From: Comamonadaceae bacterium OS-1 | GTDB lineage: Bacteria > Pseudomonadota > Gammaproteobacteria > Burkholderiales > Burkholderiaceae_C | Assembly: GCA_027923965.1 (NCBI GenBank) | Contig: AP026969.1 | Span: 2,542,001-2,606,000, forward strand | Reading direction: 5' to 3' | Length of the DNA: 64,000 nucleotides | Shown: positions 36,539 to 45,342 of the stretch, in pieces | Layout of the letters: the number at the start of each line of letters is the position of its first letter | How positions within the stretch are numbered: the first letter of the stretch is position 1 | The notes under the pieces: generated by a model | What the model was told of the DNA's origin: nothing | Seen by the model: the letters and a program-made list of their open reading frames with translations, nothing else | Databases searched by the model: none | Translations under genes and position numbers: made by a program

Positions 36539-36922
36539 ATGACACCACTCGACATACTGCTCAAAGAGTACGAAACGCTGCGCACCGAGGTCCTCGAGCG
36601 GATCAAGATTGCTTTCTCCCATTTGGGCTACTTTGGTGCCGTCATGGCCTTCGCCTTCCCCGCGAGCGAAGGCTTTTTCTCGAAGCACCCGGGTACTGCA
36701 CTGGTGCTTGCCTCGTTAGGGGCGGTGCTGCTTCTGTGGATTTCTGTCCTCAATTGGTCCTGGGTGGGCCGCATCGCCTCCCACTTGCAAGAGTTGGAAC
36801 TAAAGATCAATGCCCAAGCCGGTGCCCAGGATCTGTTGACCTGGGAACACATCGCCAGCCGCATCACCACGGGACCGCATTGGTTTCCCAAACGTTATGT
36901 GCCGAAGAAATACTTACCTTGA
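36539..36922 (+). CDS. Hypothetical protein with two membrane helices
   Basis: 127 residues. Starts with an amphipathic helix (LLKEYETLRTEVLERIKIAF), then hydrophobic segments at about 28-43 (HLGYFGAVMAFAFPAS) and 52-70 (ALVLASLGAVLLLWISVLN), then a soluble tail. Codon usage is less GC-biased than its neighbours (many GAA/ACT/TTG codons), suggesting more recent arrival. The EYxxLRxE-R-I opening followed by a two-helix hairpin is a layout I have seen in small membrane proteins of unknown role. No function assigned. Confidence 0.65.
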   Translation: MTPLDILLKEYETLRTEVLERIKIAFSHLGYFGAVMAFAFPASEGFFSKHPGTALVLASLGAVLLLWISVLNWSWVGRIASHLQELELKINAQAGAQDLLTWEHIASRITTGPHWFPKRYVPKKYLP

Positions 36923-36954
36923 AGCCGGTCTTGCATGCAGAGGCCTATTCCTGG

Positions 36955-37000
36955 ATATTGAAAAACAATAGCAACTCATGCCGCCTGGATAGGCACCAGC
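36955..37000 (+). repeat. Two-stem repeat, copy R12 (degenerate)
   Basis: GATATTGAAAAACAATAGCA then CTCATGCCGCCTGGATAGGC, a decayed copy following the two-helix hypothetical gene in the same direction. Confidence 0.5.
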
Positions 37001-37043
37001 GTGCACTTTGCCATTGCCCACGTCTCCACGGGCCGCAACGCCC

Positions 37044-38042
37044 CTACCCCCCAACCACCCGCGCCCCCACCGCATTGCGGGTGAACCCCAGGTCATGCAA
37101 GGCCATGGTCGCTGCCTGCACCAAGGGCCGGTGCGGCTCGGCACCCAGCAGGGCGACCAGCTTGCGGTTGTCCAGGGCGTGCGGGGTATCCCACAGGTAG
37201 CGCATCTCCACCGATGCCGCAAAGGTGGGCGAAAACAGCGCGCCGATGCGCAGAATGGGCCAAGGCAGGCGGCTGTACTGCAGCTCTGCGCCGGGCTCCA
37301 CCCACCGTTGGGCCCGGGCCACGGGTTCGATCGCGTCCAGCCAGTGCTGGCCGGTCATGCAGTAGCCCGCGAAGTGGAAGACTTCGAATGTCTGCAACGC
37401 ATCGCGGCGCACCGCTACTTCCACAAAGGTGCGGGCCAGGTCGGGCAAGTAGGCCCAGGCCTTGGCCACGGCGATGGGACCGGGATCCACGAACTTGCCT
37501 TTTTGGATGTCTTTGACCATGACCTGGTCAAACCAGGTGCCGGTCCCGCTGCCGAAAAAATCGCCGGCCCGGATGACGATGGCGCGCACACCGCTGCGGC
37601 GGATCCGCTCTTCCACGGCGATGCGCACCTGGCCCATGGCGGTCTGGGCCCGTTGCGGCGTGTCCTCGGACAGCAGCGCGGGCATGTCGGCACCAAAGTT
37701 GTAGACGTTGCCGATGAACATCAGCGTGGCGTTCAGGGCGCGGGTGATGGCGATGGCCGCATCGGTCATGCCCGCCGCCTGGGTTCTCCAGGCCTTGCGG
37801 GTGTACGGCGGGCTCAGGGCGTGCACCACCACGCTGGCACCCTGGGCCGCGCGGGCCACGGCGGCGGTATCGTGCAGGTCCGCCACCAGCCATTCGATGC
37901 GGGGGTCGCTAGCGGTTTCGGCGGACAGGGGTGCGCCGGGGCGTACCAGGCCCAGCACGCGCCAGCCCGCGTCGGCAAAAGCCAGGGCCGCGGCCAGGCC
38001 GAAGCGCCCGCGCGCGCCCAAAATCAAAATGGTCGGTTGCAT
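37044..38042 (-). CDS. NAD(P)-binding SDR/epimerase-family oxidoreductase
   Basis: 332 residues. Extended-SDR or NmrA-like nucleotide-binding start ILILGARGRFGLAAALAFAD, then VVHALSPPYT and FIGNVYNFGAD in place of a classic YxxxK motif stretch. It may act on a quinone, sugar or other small molecule; no substrate can be named. Divergent from a LysR gene, which probably regulates it; the intervening 138 nt contains an 11-bp tandem array and inverted repeats. Confidence 0.8.
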   Translation of the reverse strand: MQPTILILGARGRFGLAAALAFADAGWRVLGLVRPGAPLSAETASDPRIEWLVADLHDTAAVARAAQGASVVVHALSPPYTRKAWRTQAAGMTDAAIAITRALNATLMFIGNVYNFGADMPALLSEDTPQRAQTAMGQVRIAVEERIRRSGVRAIVIRAGDFFGSGTGTWFDQVMVKDIQKGKFVDPGPIAVAKAWAYLPDLARTFVEVAVRRDALQTFEVFHFAGYCMTGQHWLDAIEPVARAQRWVEPGAELQYSRLPWPILRIGALFSPTFAASVEMRYLWDTPHALDNRKLVALLGAEPHRPLVQAATMALHDLGFTRNAVGARVVGG

Positions 38043-38067
38043 GCTGTCTTTCCTCTCAGACGGTTGT

Positions 38068-38100
38068 GTACGGGTTTGGTACGGGTTCGTTACCGGTTTG
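38068..38100. promoter_or_regulatory. Three tandem 11-bp repeats in the SDR/LysR intergenic region
   Basis: GTACGGGTTTG, GTACGGGTTCG and TTACCGGTTTG lie end to end. Weaker partial matches flank them. The 11-bp period equals about one helical turn, so repeats face one side of the DNA, as expected for an operator array. Confidence 0.5.
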
Positions 38101-38158
38101 GTGTGGATTGTGAAAACAAAGCACCTAATTCACAATTGCATAGTTATCCATACCTGAA

Positions 38159-38172
38159 ATGCAAAAATGCAT
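38159..38172. promoter_or_regulatory. Inverted repeat ATGCA-AAAA-TGCAT before LysR start
   Basis: Perfect 5-bp arms separated by AAAA, ending 8 nt before the LysR ATG at 38181. A candidate autoregulatory site. Confidence 0.35.
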
Positions 38173-38180
38173 ACCTCACC

Positions 38181-39080
38181 ATGATCCCCCAACCCCGCCC
38201 CTCGTTCGACTGGCACCTGGTGCGCTCCTTTCTGGCGGCACTGGACCACGGCAGCCTGCTGGCGGCATCCAAGCTGCTGCACACCAGCCAGCCCACCCTG
38301 GGGCGGCACATTGCCGAGCTGGAAAGCCAGCTGGGCGTGGTGCTGTTTGAACGCACCGGGCGTGGCCTGGTGCCCACCGCCACGGCCCTGCAACTGGCCG
38401 ACGCGGCGCGCAGCATGGCCGATGGCGCCGACCAGTTGGCGCGCACCCTCACTGGCACCCAGGCCCAGAAAACCGGCACGGTGCGCATCACCGCCAGCAC
38501 CCCGGTAGCGGTACACCTGCTGCCGCCCATCCTGTGGCGGATGCGCCAGGCCCTGCCCGACATCCAGGTGGAGCTGGTCGCCAGCAACGCGGTCAGCAAC
38601 CTGCTGCGGAGGGAGGCGGATATTGCGGTGCGCATGGTGCGCCCCGAGCAGGGCAGCCTGGTGGCCCAAAAGATCGGCGATGTGGCCATGGGCGCCTTCG
38701 CCCACCGCAGCTACCTGGCCCAGCACAGCGCCATCCACCAGCCTCTGGACCTGCTGGACCACGCGCTGATCGGCGGTGATGCCGACACCGCCATCCGCGA
38801 CGGCTTCAAGGCTGCGGGTTTTGGGGTGGAGAAAGAGGCGTTTGCCCTGCGCTCGGATGACCTCATGGTGCAGTGGCACGCCGTGCGCGCAGGCCTGGGC
38901 ATCGGCTTTGTCGCCCACTTCACTGCGCGCCTGGATGCCGACGTGGTGCCGGTGTTGCCCGGCGAGCTGCCCATCCCGCCCCTGCCCATGTGGCTGGCCG
39001 TGCACCGGGAGATCCGCACCAGCCGGCGGATCCGGTCGGTTTATGATTTTTTAGCGGGGGCGTTGCCTGGGGATATTTGA
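38181..39080 (+). CDS. LysR-family transcriptional regulator (divergent from SDR gene)
   Basis: 299 residues from ATG 38181; the frame extends to 37008 only as an antisense shadow of the SDR gene. N-terminal winged helix-turn-helix: FLAALDHGSLLAASKLLHTS followed by QPTLGRHIAELESQLG and LFERTGRGL. The C-terminal effector domain is of usual size. Predicted to control the divergent SDR gene and itself. Confidence 0.93.
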   Translation: MIPQPRPSFDWHLVRSFLAALDHGSLLAASKLLHTSQPTLGRHIAELESQLGVVLFERTGRGLVPTATALQLADAARSMADGADQLARTLTGTQAQKTGTVRITASTPVAVHLLPPILWRMRQALPDIQVELVASNAVSNLLRREADIAVRMVRPEQGSLVAQKIGDVAMGAFAHRSYLAQHSAIHQPLDLLDHALIGGDADTAIRDGFKAAGFGVEKEAFALRSDDLMVQWHAVRAGLGIGFVAHFTARLDADVVPVLPGELPIPPLPMWLAVHREIRTSRRIRSVYDFLAGALPGDI

Positions 39081-39085
39081 GGCAT

Positions 39086-39140
39086 GAAAACGGCATTTCA
39101 CGCTTATTTGGTGAGCGTGAGAAGCTACTAAAAATAGAGC
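39086..39140 (-). repeat. Two-stem repeat, copy R13
   Basis: On the minus strand: GCTCTATTTTTAGTAGCTTC then TCACGCTCACCAAATAAGCG and TGAAATGCC. Between the convergent LysR and chemoreceptor genes. Confidence 0.7.
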
Positions 39141-39225
39141 ATCCGCGCATCGTCCGCTGGGCTGGCGTAGGCGCTGCCGGTCACCATTGGCAACGGGGTG
39201 TGGCCAGCACGTTTTTAGAACGGAT

Positions 39226-40806
39226 TCAGGTCAGCCGGGGCTGGCCCAGGTTAAACACGGCCACGGCGTTCACCAGGTCTTGGGCCTGGTTGCGCATGCT
39301 GCTGGCGGCGGCCGCCATTTGCTCGACCAGGGCGGCGTTTTGCTGGGTGGTGTGGTCCATCTGGGTCAGTGCCTGGCCGACCTGGGCGACGCCAGCGCTT
39401 TGCTCGCTGCTGGCGGCACTGATCTCGCCCATGATGCTGGTCACCTGGCGGATGGAGCTGACCACCTCGGTCATGGTGACCCCGGCTTTGTCCACCAGGG
39501 CGGTGCCCTGCTCCACCCGTTCCACGCTGGCCGAGATCAGCAATTTGATTTCTTTGGCCGCCTCGGCGCTGCGCCCGGCCAGGCTGCGCACCTCGCTGGC
39601 CACCACGGCAAAGCCGCGGCCTTGCTCGCCTGCCCGGGCGGCCTCTACTGCAGCGTTGAGCGCCAAGATGTTGGTCTGGAAAGCGATGCCGTCGATCACG
39701 CCAATGATGTCGGCGATCTTTTTGGAGCTTTCGTTGATGCCCTGCATGGTGGTCACCACTTCGGCCACAACCTCTCCGCCCTGCACCGCCACCGTGCTGG
39801 CCCGCAGCGCCAGTTGGTTGGCCTGGGCAGCGTTGTCGGCGTTGTGCCGCACGGTGGAGCCCAGCTCCTCCATCGAGGCGGCGGTTTGCTGCAGCGCACT
39901 GGCCTGCTGCTCGGTGCGTGCGCTGAGGTCGTGGTTGCCCTGGGCGATTTCGGCGCTGGCGGTGGACACGGCTTCTGAGCCGTGGCGCACGTCGGTGACG
40001 ACCCGGGCCAGGCTTTCCTGCATCAGCTTGAGCTGGGCCATCAGGCTGCTGCGGTCGCCGGACTGGAGCGCGATGGCCTGGCCCAGGTCGCCCTGGGCCA
40101 CTGCACGGGCCAGGTCAGCCGCCATAGCGGGCTCGCCCCCCAAGGCCCCCACCAGGCTGCGGGTGAGCAGGAAACCCATCACCGCCGCCGCCACGACGGC
40201 GACGGCACTCAGTGCCATCAGCAGCCAGTGCGCCTCGGCGTATTCAGCCGCCGAAGCGGCCACGCTGGCATCGCTATTTTTGTTGCTGGCCTCCAGGATG
40301 TCTGCGCTGGCCTGGAGCAGGGCCACCAGCAAGGGCCGACACTCCAGGTTGATCTTGGCGCTGGCCTCGTCTTTTTTGCCGTCCAGCGCCAGCTGCACGA
40401 TGGCCAGCGCCACCGGGCCGTAGCGGGACTCGATCTGGTTGACCCCCTCCAGCATGTGCAGCACGTCGGGCCCGTTCTCAGGGTTGCTCTTGACGCGGGC
40501 ATTGAGTTGCGCCAATGCCTCCTGGGTGTCTCGGTGGGCCTGGTTGACGGACTGCTTTTCCACCTCGGCATCCGCGGGTGCGGTGGCCAGCACCAGGTTG
40601 CGCGCCGCAATGGCCCGGCGGTTCACCGCATCGCGCACAGCCACCGTCAAGCGGTACTGCTGCACATCGACATCGTGGAAGCGGTGCAGGCTGTCATTCA
40701 CCTCGCCCAAGGTGTGCAAGGCCGCCGCACTGACCAGCAGAACCAGCGCCACCAGCACGCCAAATGCCCAGATGAGCCGGCTTCTGACCGTCATGTTCTT
40801 TACCAT
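39226..40806 (-). CDS. Methyl-accepting chemotaxis protein, 4-helix-bundle sensor
   Basis: 526 residues. Membrane helix at about 10-30 ([20 protein letters not shown]), periplasmic four-helix-bundle sensor (about 33-185), second helix at about 190-212 ([20 protein letters not shown]), HAMP, then the signalling hairpin [20 protein letters not shown]. Compared with the receptor at 11839-14001 it lacks the C-terminal DWETF pentapeptide, so it would depend on others for CheR recruitment. Ligand unknown; the 4HB family includes receptors for small organic acids and aromatics. Confidence 0.94.
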   Translation of the reverse strand: MVKNMTVRSRLIWAFGVLVALVLLVSAAALHTLGEVNDSLHRFHDVDVQQYRLTVAVRDAVNRRAIAARNLVLATAPADAEVEKQSVNQAHRDTQEALAQLNARVKSNPENGPDVLHMLEGVNQIESRYGPVALAIVQLALDGKKDEASAKINLECRPLLVALLQASADILEASNKNSDASVAASAAEYAEAHWLLMALSAVAVVAAAVMGFLLTRSLVGALGGEPAMAADLARAVAQGDLGQAIALQSGDRSSLMAQLKLMQESLARVVTDVRHGSEAVSTASAEIAQGNHDLSARTEQQASALQQTAASMEELGSTVRHNADNAAQANQLALRASTVAVQGGEVVAEVVTTMQGINESSKKIADIIGVIDGIAFQTNILALNAAVEAARAGEQGRGFAVVASEVRSLAGRSAEAAKEIKLLISASVERVEQGTALVDKAGVTMTEVVSSIRQVTSIMGEISAASSEQSAGVAQVGQALTQMDHTTQQNAALVEQMAAAASSMRNQAQDLVNAVAVFNLGQPRLT

Positions 40807-40963
40807 GATTGTGTACCTTTTTGTTTACAGCATGAAATGGCTACAACTTGTTTATTTTGTTGCAATCGCATGCATGTAATTGAAAGGATTTGTAATCAAA
40901 AGCAGAGAGAGGTGCGCGGCGGCGGGTGGATTTACGGCATGCCACTCCACCCAAACCCAAGCA

Positions 40964-41020
40964 TAAAATAAGGCCCTATCGCTTATCTAATGGGCATAAA
41001 AAGCTATTAAAAGCAGAGCA
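40964..41020 (-). repeat. Two-stem repeat, copy R14
   Basis: On the minus strand: TGCTCTGCTTTTAATAGCTT then TTATGCCCATTAGATAAGCG and ATAGGGCCTTATTTT. Downstream of the minus-strand LysR gene. The remainder of 40807-41090 shows no gene. Confidence 0.7.
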
Positions 41021-41090
41021 ACAGCGTGTCTTGGGCGGCATGGGCGAGCAGCCGTGCTGCTGCGCCTCACCGTGGTCCTGTATGAGCCCG

Positions 41091-41993
41091 TCACGCCCCC
41101 AGGTCTTGAAATGCCTGCTGTAAAAACTCCACGCACACCCGCACCTTGGCCGAATTGGCCAGGCGCGTGGGATACACCGCCCACACATTGGCCTCTTGCC
41201 GGTAGCCGGGCAGCACCTGCACCAGCTGGCCGCTGCGGATCAGCGGGCCCACCTGCCAGATGGAGCGCAGCACGATGCCCAGGCCGTCCACCGCCCACTG
41301 CACGGCGATCTCGCCGTTGTTGGTGGACATGGGGCCGGTGACTTTGGCGGTTTCCACGCCGCCACCAGCGGTCAAACGCCACACGCCAAACGGGTGGTCG
41401 CGCTCGCGGATCACCACGCAGTCGTGCGTGCCCAAGTCGGCCAACGTGGAGGGCGTGCCGCGCCGGGCCAGGTAGCTGGGCGCGGCACACAAGACCCGGT
41501 GGTTCGCCGCCAGCCGGGTGGCGATGAACTGCGGCGCAATCTCGTCGCCCACCCGCACGTCCAGGTCAAAGCCCTCGCCCGCGATGTCGATCAGGCGGTC
41601 GAATAGCTCCAGCCGCACCGCCACCGTGGGATGGCTGGTCGCCATGCGCGCCAGCACCGGGGCCACGATCTGGCGGCCAAAGCCAAAGCTGCTGCTCACC
41701 CGCAGCAGCCCACGCGGGGCCCGGCGCGCCGCCGACACCTCCTCCACCAGGCTGTCCATATCGTCGAGCACCCGCTGCGCCCACACAAACACCCGCTCCC
41801 CCTCTTCGGTCACCGTCACCTTGCGGGTGGTGCGGTGCAGCAGCCTGGCCTGCAGCAGCTCTTCCAGCAGCCGGATGCGCTTGGTCACGTAGGCGGGCGA
41901 TACGCCCAGCTCCAGCGCAGCCGCACGAAAGCTGGCTTTGCGGGTCACGGCGGCGAAGACCCGCAGGTCTTCAATGGGCGGTATTTTGTTCAT
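41091..41993 (-). CDS. LysR-family regulator, DmlR/TtuA-like
   Basis: 300 residues. N-terminal helix-turn-helix VFAAVTRKASFRAAALELGV then SPAYVTKRIRLLEELLQ and LLHRTTRKVTVTEEG. The effector domain includes DLDVRVGDEIAPQF and PSYLARRGTP. Divergently placed from a tartrate/D-malate dehydrogenase gene, the same arrangement as dmlR-dmlA and ttuA-ttuC, so it most likely controls that gene in response to the hydroxydicarboxylate. Confidence 0.92.
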   Translation of the reverse strand: MNKIPPIEDLRVFAAVTRKASFRAAALELGVSPAYVTKRIRLLEELLQARLLHRTTRKVTVTEEGERVFVWAQRVLDDMDSLVEEVSAARRAPRGLLRVSSSFGFGRQIVAPVLARMATSHPTVAVRLELFDRLIDIAGEGFDLDVRVGDEIAPQFIATRLAANHRVLCAAPSYLARRGTPSTLADLGTHDCVVIRERDHPFGVWRLTAGGGVETAKVTGPMSTNNGEIAVQWAVDGLGIVLRSIWQVGPLIRSGQLVQVLPGYRQEANVWAVYPTRLANSAKVRVCVEFLQQAFQDLGA

Positions 41994-42089
41994 GAAACGT
42001 GCACGGTAGATTCACTGGACAACCCATAGTAATCCGAACCGTGAACACTTAACATCAGTCCAACAACCACCCCACCCCAGGAGACCCCC

Positions 42090-43160
42090 ATGACCCGCAG
42101 CTTCCACATTGCACTCATCCCCGGCGACGGCATCGGCCAGGAGGTGCTGCCCGAGGGCGTGCGCGTGCTGGAAGCCGCCGCCCGCCGCTTCGGCCTGGCG
42201 CTGAACTTCACCCACATAGCCTGGGCCAGCTGCGCCTACTACCAGCAGCACGGCCAGATGATGCCGGACGACTGGAAAGCCCAGCTCCAGGGCATGGACG
42301 CCATCTACTTCGGTGCCGTGGGCTGGCCCGACACCGTGCCCGACCACATCTCGCTGTGGGGTTCGCTGCTCAAGTTCCGCCGCGAATTCGACCAGTACAT
42401 CAACCTGCGCCCGGTGCGCCTGTTCGACGGCGTGCCCTGCCCTTTGGCAGGCCGCAAGCCGGGCGACATCGACTTCTTTGTGGTGCGCGAAAACACCGAG
42501 GGCGAGTACACCAACCTGGGCGGCACCATGTATGCGGGCACCGACCGCGAGATCGTCATCCAGGAGTCGGTGTTTTCGCGCTTCGGTGCCGACCGCGTGC
42601 TGAAATACGCCTTCGAGCTGGCCCAGAGCCGCCCGCGCAAGCACCTCACGGTGGCCACCAAAAGCAACGGCATCGCCATCAGCATGCCCTGGTGGGACAG
42701 CCGCGCCGACGCGGTAGGCCAGGCCTACCCCGGCGTGAAAGTAGACAAGCAGCACATCGACATCCTCACCGCCCGCTTTGTACTGCAGCCCCAGCGGTTT
42801 GACGTGGTGGTGGCCAGCAACCTGTTTGGCGACATCCTGTCCGACCTGGGCCCGGCCTGCACCGGCACCATCGGCCTGGCCCCGTCCGCCAACCTCAACC
42901 CCGAGCGCAACTTCCCCTCGCTGTTCGAGCCGGTCCACGGCTCCGCCCCCGACATCTTCGGCCAGGGCATCGCCAACCCCATCGCCATGATCTGGTCGGG
43001 CGCGCTGATGCTCGACTTTTTAGGCTGCACACCCGCGCACGACGCGATCGTCAAAGCGATTGAACAGGTGCTGGTGGCCGGGCCGCTGACGCGGGATTTG
43101 GGCGGGGAGGCCACGACGGTGCAGATGGGGGAGGCTATTGCCAAGGCGGTGGCGGGGTGA
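42090..43160 (+). CDS. ttuC/dmlA: Tartrate dehydrogenase / D-malate dehydrogenase (decarboxylating)
   Basis: 356 residues of the isocitrate/isopropylmalate dehydrogenase superfamily. Motifs: IPGDGIGQEVLPEG, GAVGWPDTVPDHISLWG (a feature of the TDH/DmlA branch), RENTEGEYTN, SNLFGDILSDLGP, and EPVHGSAPDIFG. Oxidises tartrate or D-malate with NAD and Mn2+, giving oxaloglycolate or pyruvate plus CO2. Divergent LysR upstream; the substrate preference (tartrate or D-malate) cannot be decided from sequence. Confidence 0.93.
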   Translation: MTRSFHIALIPGDGIGQEVLPEGVRVLEAAARRFGLALNFTHIAWASCAYYQQHGQMMPDDWKAQLQGMDAIYFGAVGWPDTVPDHISLWGSLLKFRREFDQYINLRPVRLFDGVPCPLAGRKPGDIDFFVVRENTEGEYTNLGGTMYAGTDREIVIQESVFSRFGADRVLKYAFELAQSRPRKHLTVATKSNGIAISMPWWDSRADAVGQAYPGVKVDKQHIDILTARFVLQPQRFDVVVASNLFGDILSDLGPACTGTIGLAPSANLNPERNFPSLFEPVHGSAPDIFGQGIANPIAMIWSGALMLDFLGCTPAHDAIVKAIEQVLVAGPLTRDLGGEATTVQMGEAIAKAVAG

Positions 43161-43174
43161 AGCTGTGTCCCAAA

Positions 43175-43230
43175 ACGCTATATAAAAAAACTGCTTGAGC
43201 TTATGAAATGGGCGGTAGCGACACTTTTTA
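43175..43230 (+). repeat. Two-stem repeat, copy R15
   Basis: ACGCTATATAAAAAAACTGC then TTGAGCTTATGAAATGGGCG and GTAGCGACACTTTTTA. Between ttuC/dmlA and convergent parE; the trailing T-run is compatible with termination of the dehydrogenase transcript. Confidence 0.7.
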
Positions 43231-43261
43231 ATAGTCTTTTCCTTGCAGCTACTTCAACGCA

Positions 43262-43585
43262 TCAATGTCCCATGTCGCTGTCGTCGCCGCTCAGGATCGA
43301 TACATAATCCCGTCCGCCGTAGAAGACACCAATAATCGAAACCAGGTCGGTGCCCACATCGAAGGCGATGACTGCGCGCTTCTTGTAGTTCGTGATGCGC
43401 AAGCCTGGCCGCACATCGTCGCGTGGTGTGCCGCGCAGGGGAAACGTGCGCAAACTTTCGCAATAGCTCACGATGGCCTCGGTGTACCGAGCGGCTATTT
43501 CGTGCGATGCCGCCAAAGCGATATAGCGGTACAGCTCGGCAAGTTGCTCTTCGGCCTCCGGGCTAAATACGACCCGGTAGTTCAT
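43262..43585 (-). CDS. parE: ParE/RelE-superfamily toxin
   Basis: 107 residues. RelE/ParE fold features: VVFSPEAEEQLAELYRYIA at the N-terminus, FPLRGTPRDDVRPGLR in the middle and IIGVFYGGRDY at the end. ParE toxins poison DNA gyrase and RelE cleaves mRNA; the ParD partner favours the ParE type. The start overlaps the antitoxin stop by 4 nt. Confidence 0.9.
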   Translation of the reverse strand: MNYRVVFSPEAEEQLAELYRYIALAASHEIAARYTEAIVSYCESLRTFPLRGTPRDDVRPGLRITNYKKRAVIAFDVGTDLVSIIGVFYGGRDYVSILSGDDSDMGH

Positions 43586-43851
43586 CTCGCTTTGGCGTGC
43601 TCCGCAGCCAAACGGGCCCGCACCTGGTCGGCAGTCACAGCGCGGGACGGGTCCGCCTTCAGCGCATCAAAAGCAGGGCCGACTTGGGTGTGCAGCCAGT
43701 CTTCCACAGCACGATCCCGCGCCATCAGCGCACGCAGTCCGTCCCGGATCACTTCGCTTTCGCTGGCGTATTCGCCCGTTCGCACTTTGGTCTTCACCAC
43801 GTCGGCCATGTCAGTGGGCAGGGTGATGCTCATTTGCTGGGTGGTTCGCAT
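43582..43851 (-). CDS. parD: ParD-family antitoxin
   Basis: 89 residues from ATG 43851, which follows AAAGGAG; an upstream extension to 43950 is unlikely. Ribbon-helix-helix DNA-binding N-terminus (MSITLPTDMADVVKTKVRTG), then ASESEVIRDGLRAL, typical of ParD/CopG-type antitoxins. It neutralises the toxin and represses the operon through an inverted repeat just upstream. The pair is chromosomal and isolated. Confidence 0.9.
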   Translation of the reverse strand: MRTTQQMSITLPTDMADVVKTKVRTGEYASESEVIRDGLRALMARDRAVEDWLHTQVGPAFDALKADPSRAVTADQVRARLAAEHAKAR

Positions 43852-43871
43852 GGGGGCTCCTTTGGCGGCAA

Positions 43872-43886
43872 TAGGATTTAATCCTA
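43872..43886. promoter_or_regulatory. Likely parDE operator
   Basis: TAGGAT-TTA-ATCCTA, perfect 6-bp arms, 20 nt upstream of the parD start. Suited to a ribbon-helix-helix dimer, hence likely the autoregulatory site. Confidence 0.6.
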
Positions 43887-44011
43887 CTAGGTTGGAAGCC
43901 AGTCGTCCAGCGGGACCCCAGACCGACGCATGCCAACACACCAGACGCACTTGTTAAAGTAAAAGCCTTAGTCCGCCGTTGTTGCGGCATACATCACATC
44001 GACATCACCCC

Positions 44012-44230
44012 ATGCTCAGTCGCTACTCCGATCAAGCGGCAGCGCGCAAGGACTATGCCTTGATTGGCACCTTGCTGCTGGTGTTTGGTGTGGCCATAGC
44101 CATTTTTGAAGCCACTTTCATGGCCGTCGTGGGTGTAGGTTTTGCGTTTGCAGTGCTTCTACCTGCAGTTTTCTTCAGCCACACGGCGTTTGCAACCACT
44201 GAGCGGCTTCTGGGTCAAATTTTTGCGTGA
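44012..44230 (+). CDS. Small membrane protein of unknown function
   Basis: 72 residues from ATG 44012. Two hydrophobic helices (ALIGTLLLVFGVAIAIFEA and VGVGFAFAVLLPAVFF) linked closely. The start has no strong ribosome-binding site. No homologue is recognised from the sequence alone; the codon pattern is compatible with a real gene but not proof. It is divergent from parD and followed by repeat R16. Confidence 0.5.
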   Translation: MLSRYSDQAAARKDYALIGTLLLVFGVAIAIFEATFMAVVGVGFAFAVLLPAVFFSHTAFATTERLLGQIFA

Positions 44231-44259
44231 GGCCAGGGGTGTGATTCACTGGCTTGAAA

Positions 44260-44316
44260 CCGCTATCTAAAAACTAGCTACCCACGCCCATTCCATCAGC
44301 GGTAGCAGCCCTTTTT
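44260..44316 (+). repeat. Two-stem repeat, copy R16
   Basis: CCGCTATCTAAAAACTAGCT then CACGCCCATTCCATCAGCGG and TAGCAGCCCTTTTTCC, between the small membrane protein gene and the convergent LysR gene. Confidence 0.75.
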
Positions 44317-44330
44317 CCTCACATCGCCCC

Positions 44331-45254
44331 TCACCGCGTATCCATAAACAACTCCGCACACACCCCCCGCAGCCACCGGCTGGCCGCATCGTGGTGGTAG
44401 CGCGCGTACCAGTACTGCTTCACGGTAAACGGCGGGATCGGCAGGGGGCAGATCAGCACGCGCAGGCCGGCGGCCTGGGCCAGGGTTTCGCCGATGTGGC
44501 GCGGCAGCGTGGCGACCAGGTCGGTGTCGGACAGGATGGCGGCCAGGCCCAGAAAGCCCGGTAGCTCCAGCAGCACGCGGCGCTCTACGCCCAGGGCTTT
44601 GAGGGTGCTGTCCAGCAGCTGGTAGCCGGTGCCCGAGACGATGCCAATGTGCGATTCGGCCAGGTAGTCCTGCAGGGTGAAGGTGTTGCCAATGCGCGGA
44701 TGGCGGGCGTTGCACAGACAGATCCAGTCCTGGCCGAACAGGCTTTGCTGGTAGAAGCCCGCCTCTTGCCCGGCCTCCAGGCCGCGCACCAGGCCCAGGG
44801 CCAGATCGGCCTCGCCGGACTGCAGGGCAGGCACCAGGCTGGCGTCGATGGTGGCGGCCTCCAGGCGCACCTGCGGGGCCAGGGCGCGCACGTGCGAGAA
44901 CAGGCGCGGCAGCAGGGTGACGTGGCTGGCATCGGTCATGAAGATGCGGAACTCGCGCTGCGAACTGGCGGGGTCGAACACGGCCTCAGACTCGGACAGG
45001 CGGCGCAGACCCTCCAGCACCTCGCGCACGGTGGCGATCAGGCCGTCGGTGCGGGGCGTGGGCAGCATGCCCTCGGGGGTGCGCACAAACAGCGGGTCGT
45101 TGAACTGGGTGCGCAGCCGCCCCAGCCAGATGCTGACGGTGGGCTGGCTCTGGCCCAGCAACTCGGCCGACCGGGTGACGCTGCGCGTGGTGTAGAGCAG
45201 GTCCAGCAGGCGCAGCAGCTTGGGCTCCAGCAAGGTGGGATCGTGGTCGGCCAT
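44331..45254 (-). CDS. LysR-family regulator (NodD/DntR-type branch)
   Basis: 307 residues. N-terminus LLRLLDLLYTTRSVTRSAEL followed by LGQSQPTVSIWLGRLRTQF and FVRTPEGMLPTPR, the wording of the branch containing NodD and aromatic-catabolism regulators such as DntR and PcaR-like proteins. Divergent from the Gfo/Idh/MocA dehydrogenase gene, so a likely regulator of the catabolic cluster that follows. Its effector would be an aromatic or cyclic acid by family analogy. Confidence 0.92.
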   Translation of the reverse strand: MADHDPTLLEPKLLRLLDLLYTTRSVTRSAELLGQSQPTVSIWLGRLRTQFNDPLFVRTPEGMLPTPRTDGLIATVREVLEGLRRLSESEAVFDPASSQREFRIFMTDASHVTLLPRLFSHVRALAPQVRLEAATIDASLVPALQSGEADLALGLVRGLEAGQEAGFYQQSLFGQDWICLCNARHPRIGNTFTLQDYLAESHIGIVSGTGYQLLDSTLKALGVERRVLLELPGFLGLAAILSDTDLVATLPRHIGETLAQAAGLRVLICPLPIPPFTVKQYWYARYHHDAASRWLRGVCAELFMDTR

Positions 45255-45298
45255 AAAGAATCGAAATGCTGGTTATTGCTGGCATTGCATGGGCAGTA

Positions 45299-45314
45299 TA
45301 GGCAAGCCCGCCTA
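45299..45314. promoter_or_regulatory. LysR-type inverted repeat in the divergent promoter
   Basis: TAGGC-AAGCCC-GCCTA has perfect 5-bp arms, 29 nt before the dehydrogenase ATG. A second dyad, AATGC (45265-45269) with GCATT (45282-45286), lies just upstream. Candidate binding sites for the divergent LysR protein. Confidence 0.4.
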
Positions 45315-45342
45315 CGATGCCTGCACTTACCGAGGAGACTCC

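Noticed and set aside
37008..38180. N-terminal extension of the LysR gene by 391 codons
   Set aside because: Overlaps the SDR gene antisense and lacks domains; ATG 38181 gives the canonical LysR start.
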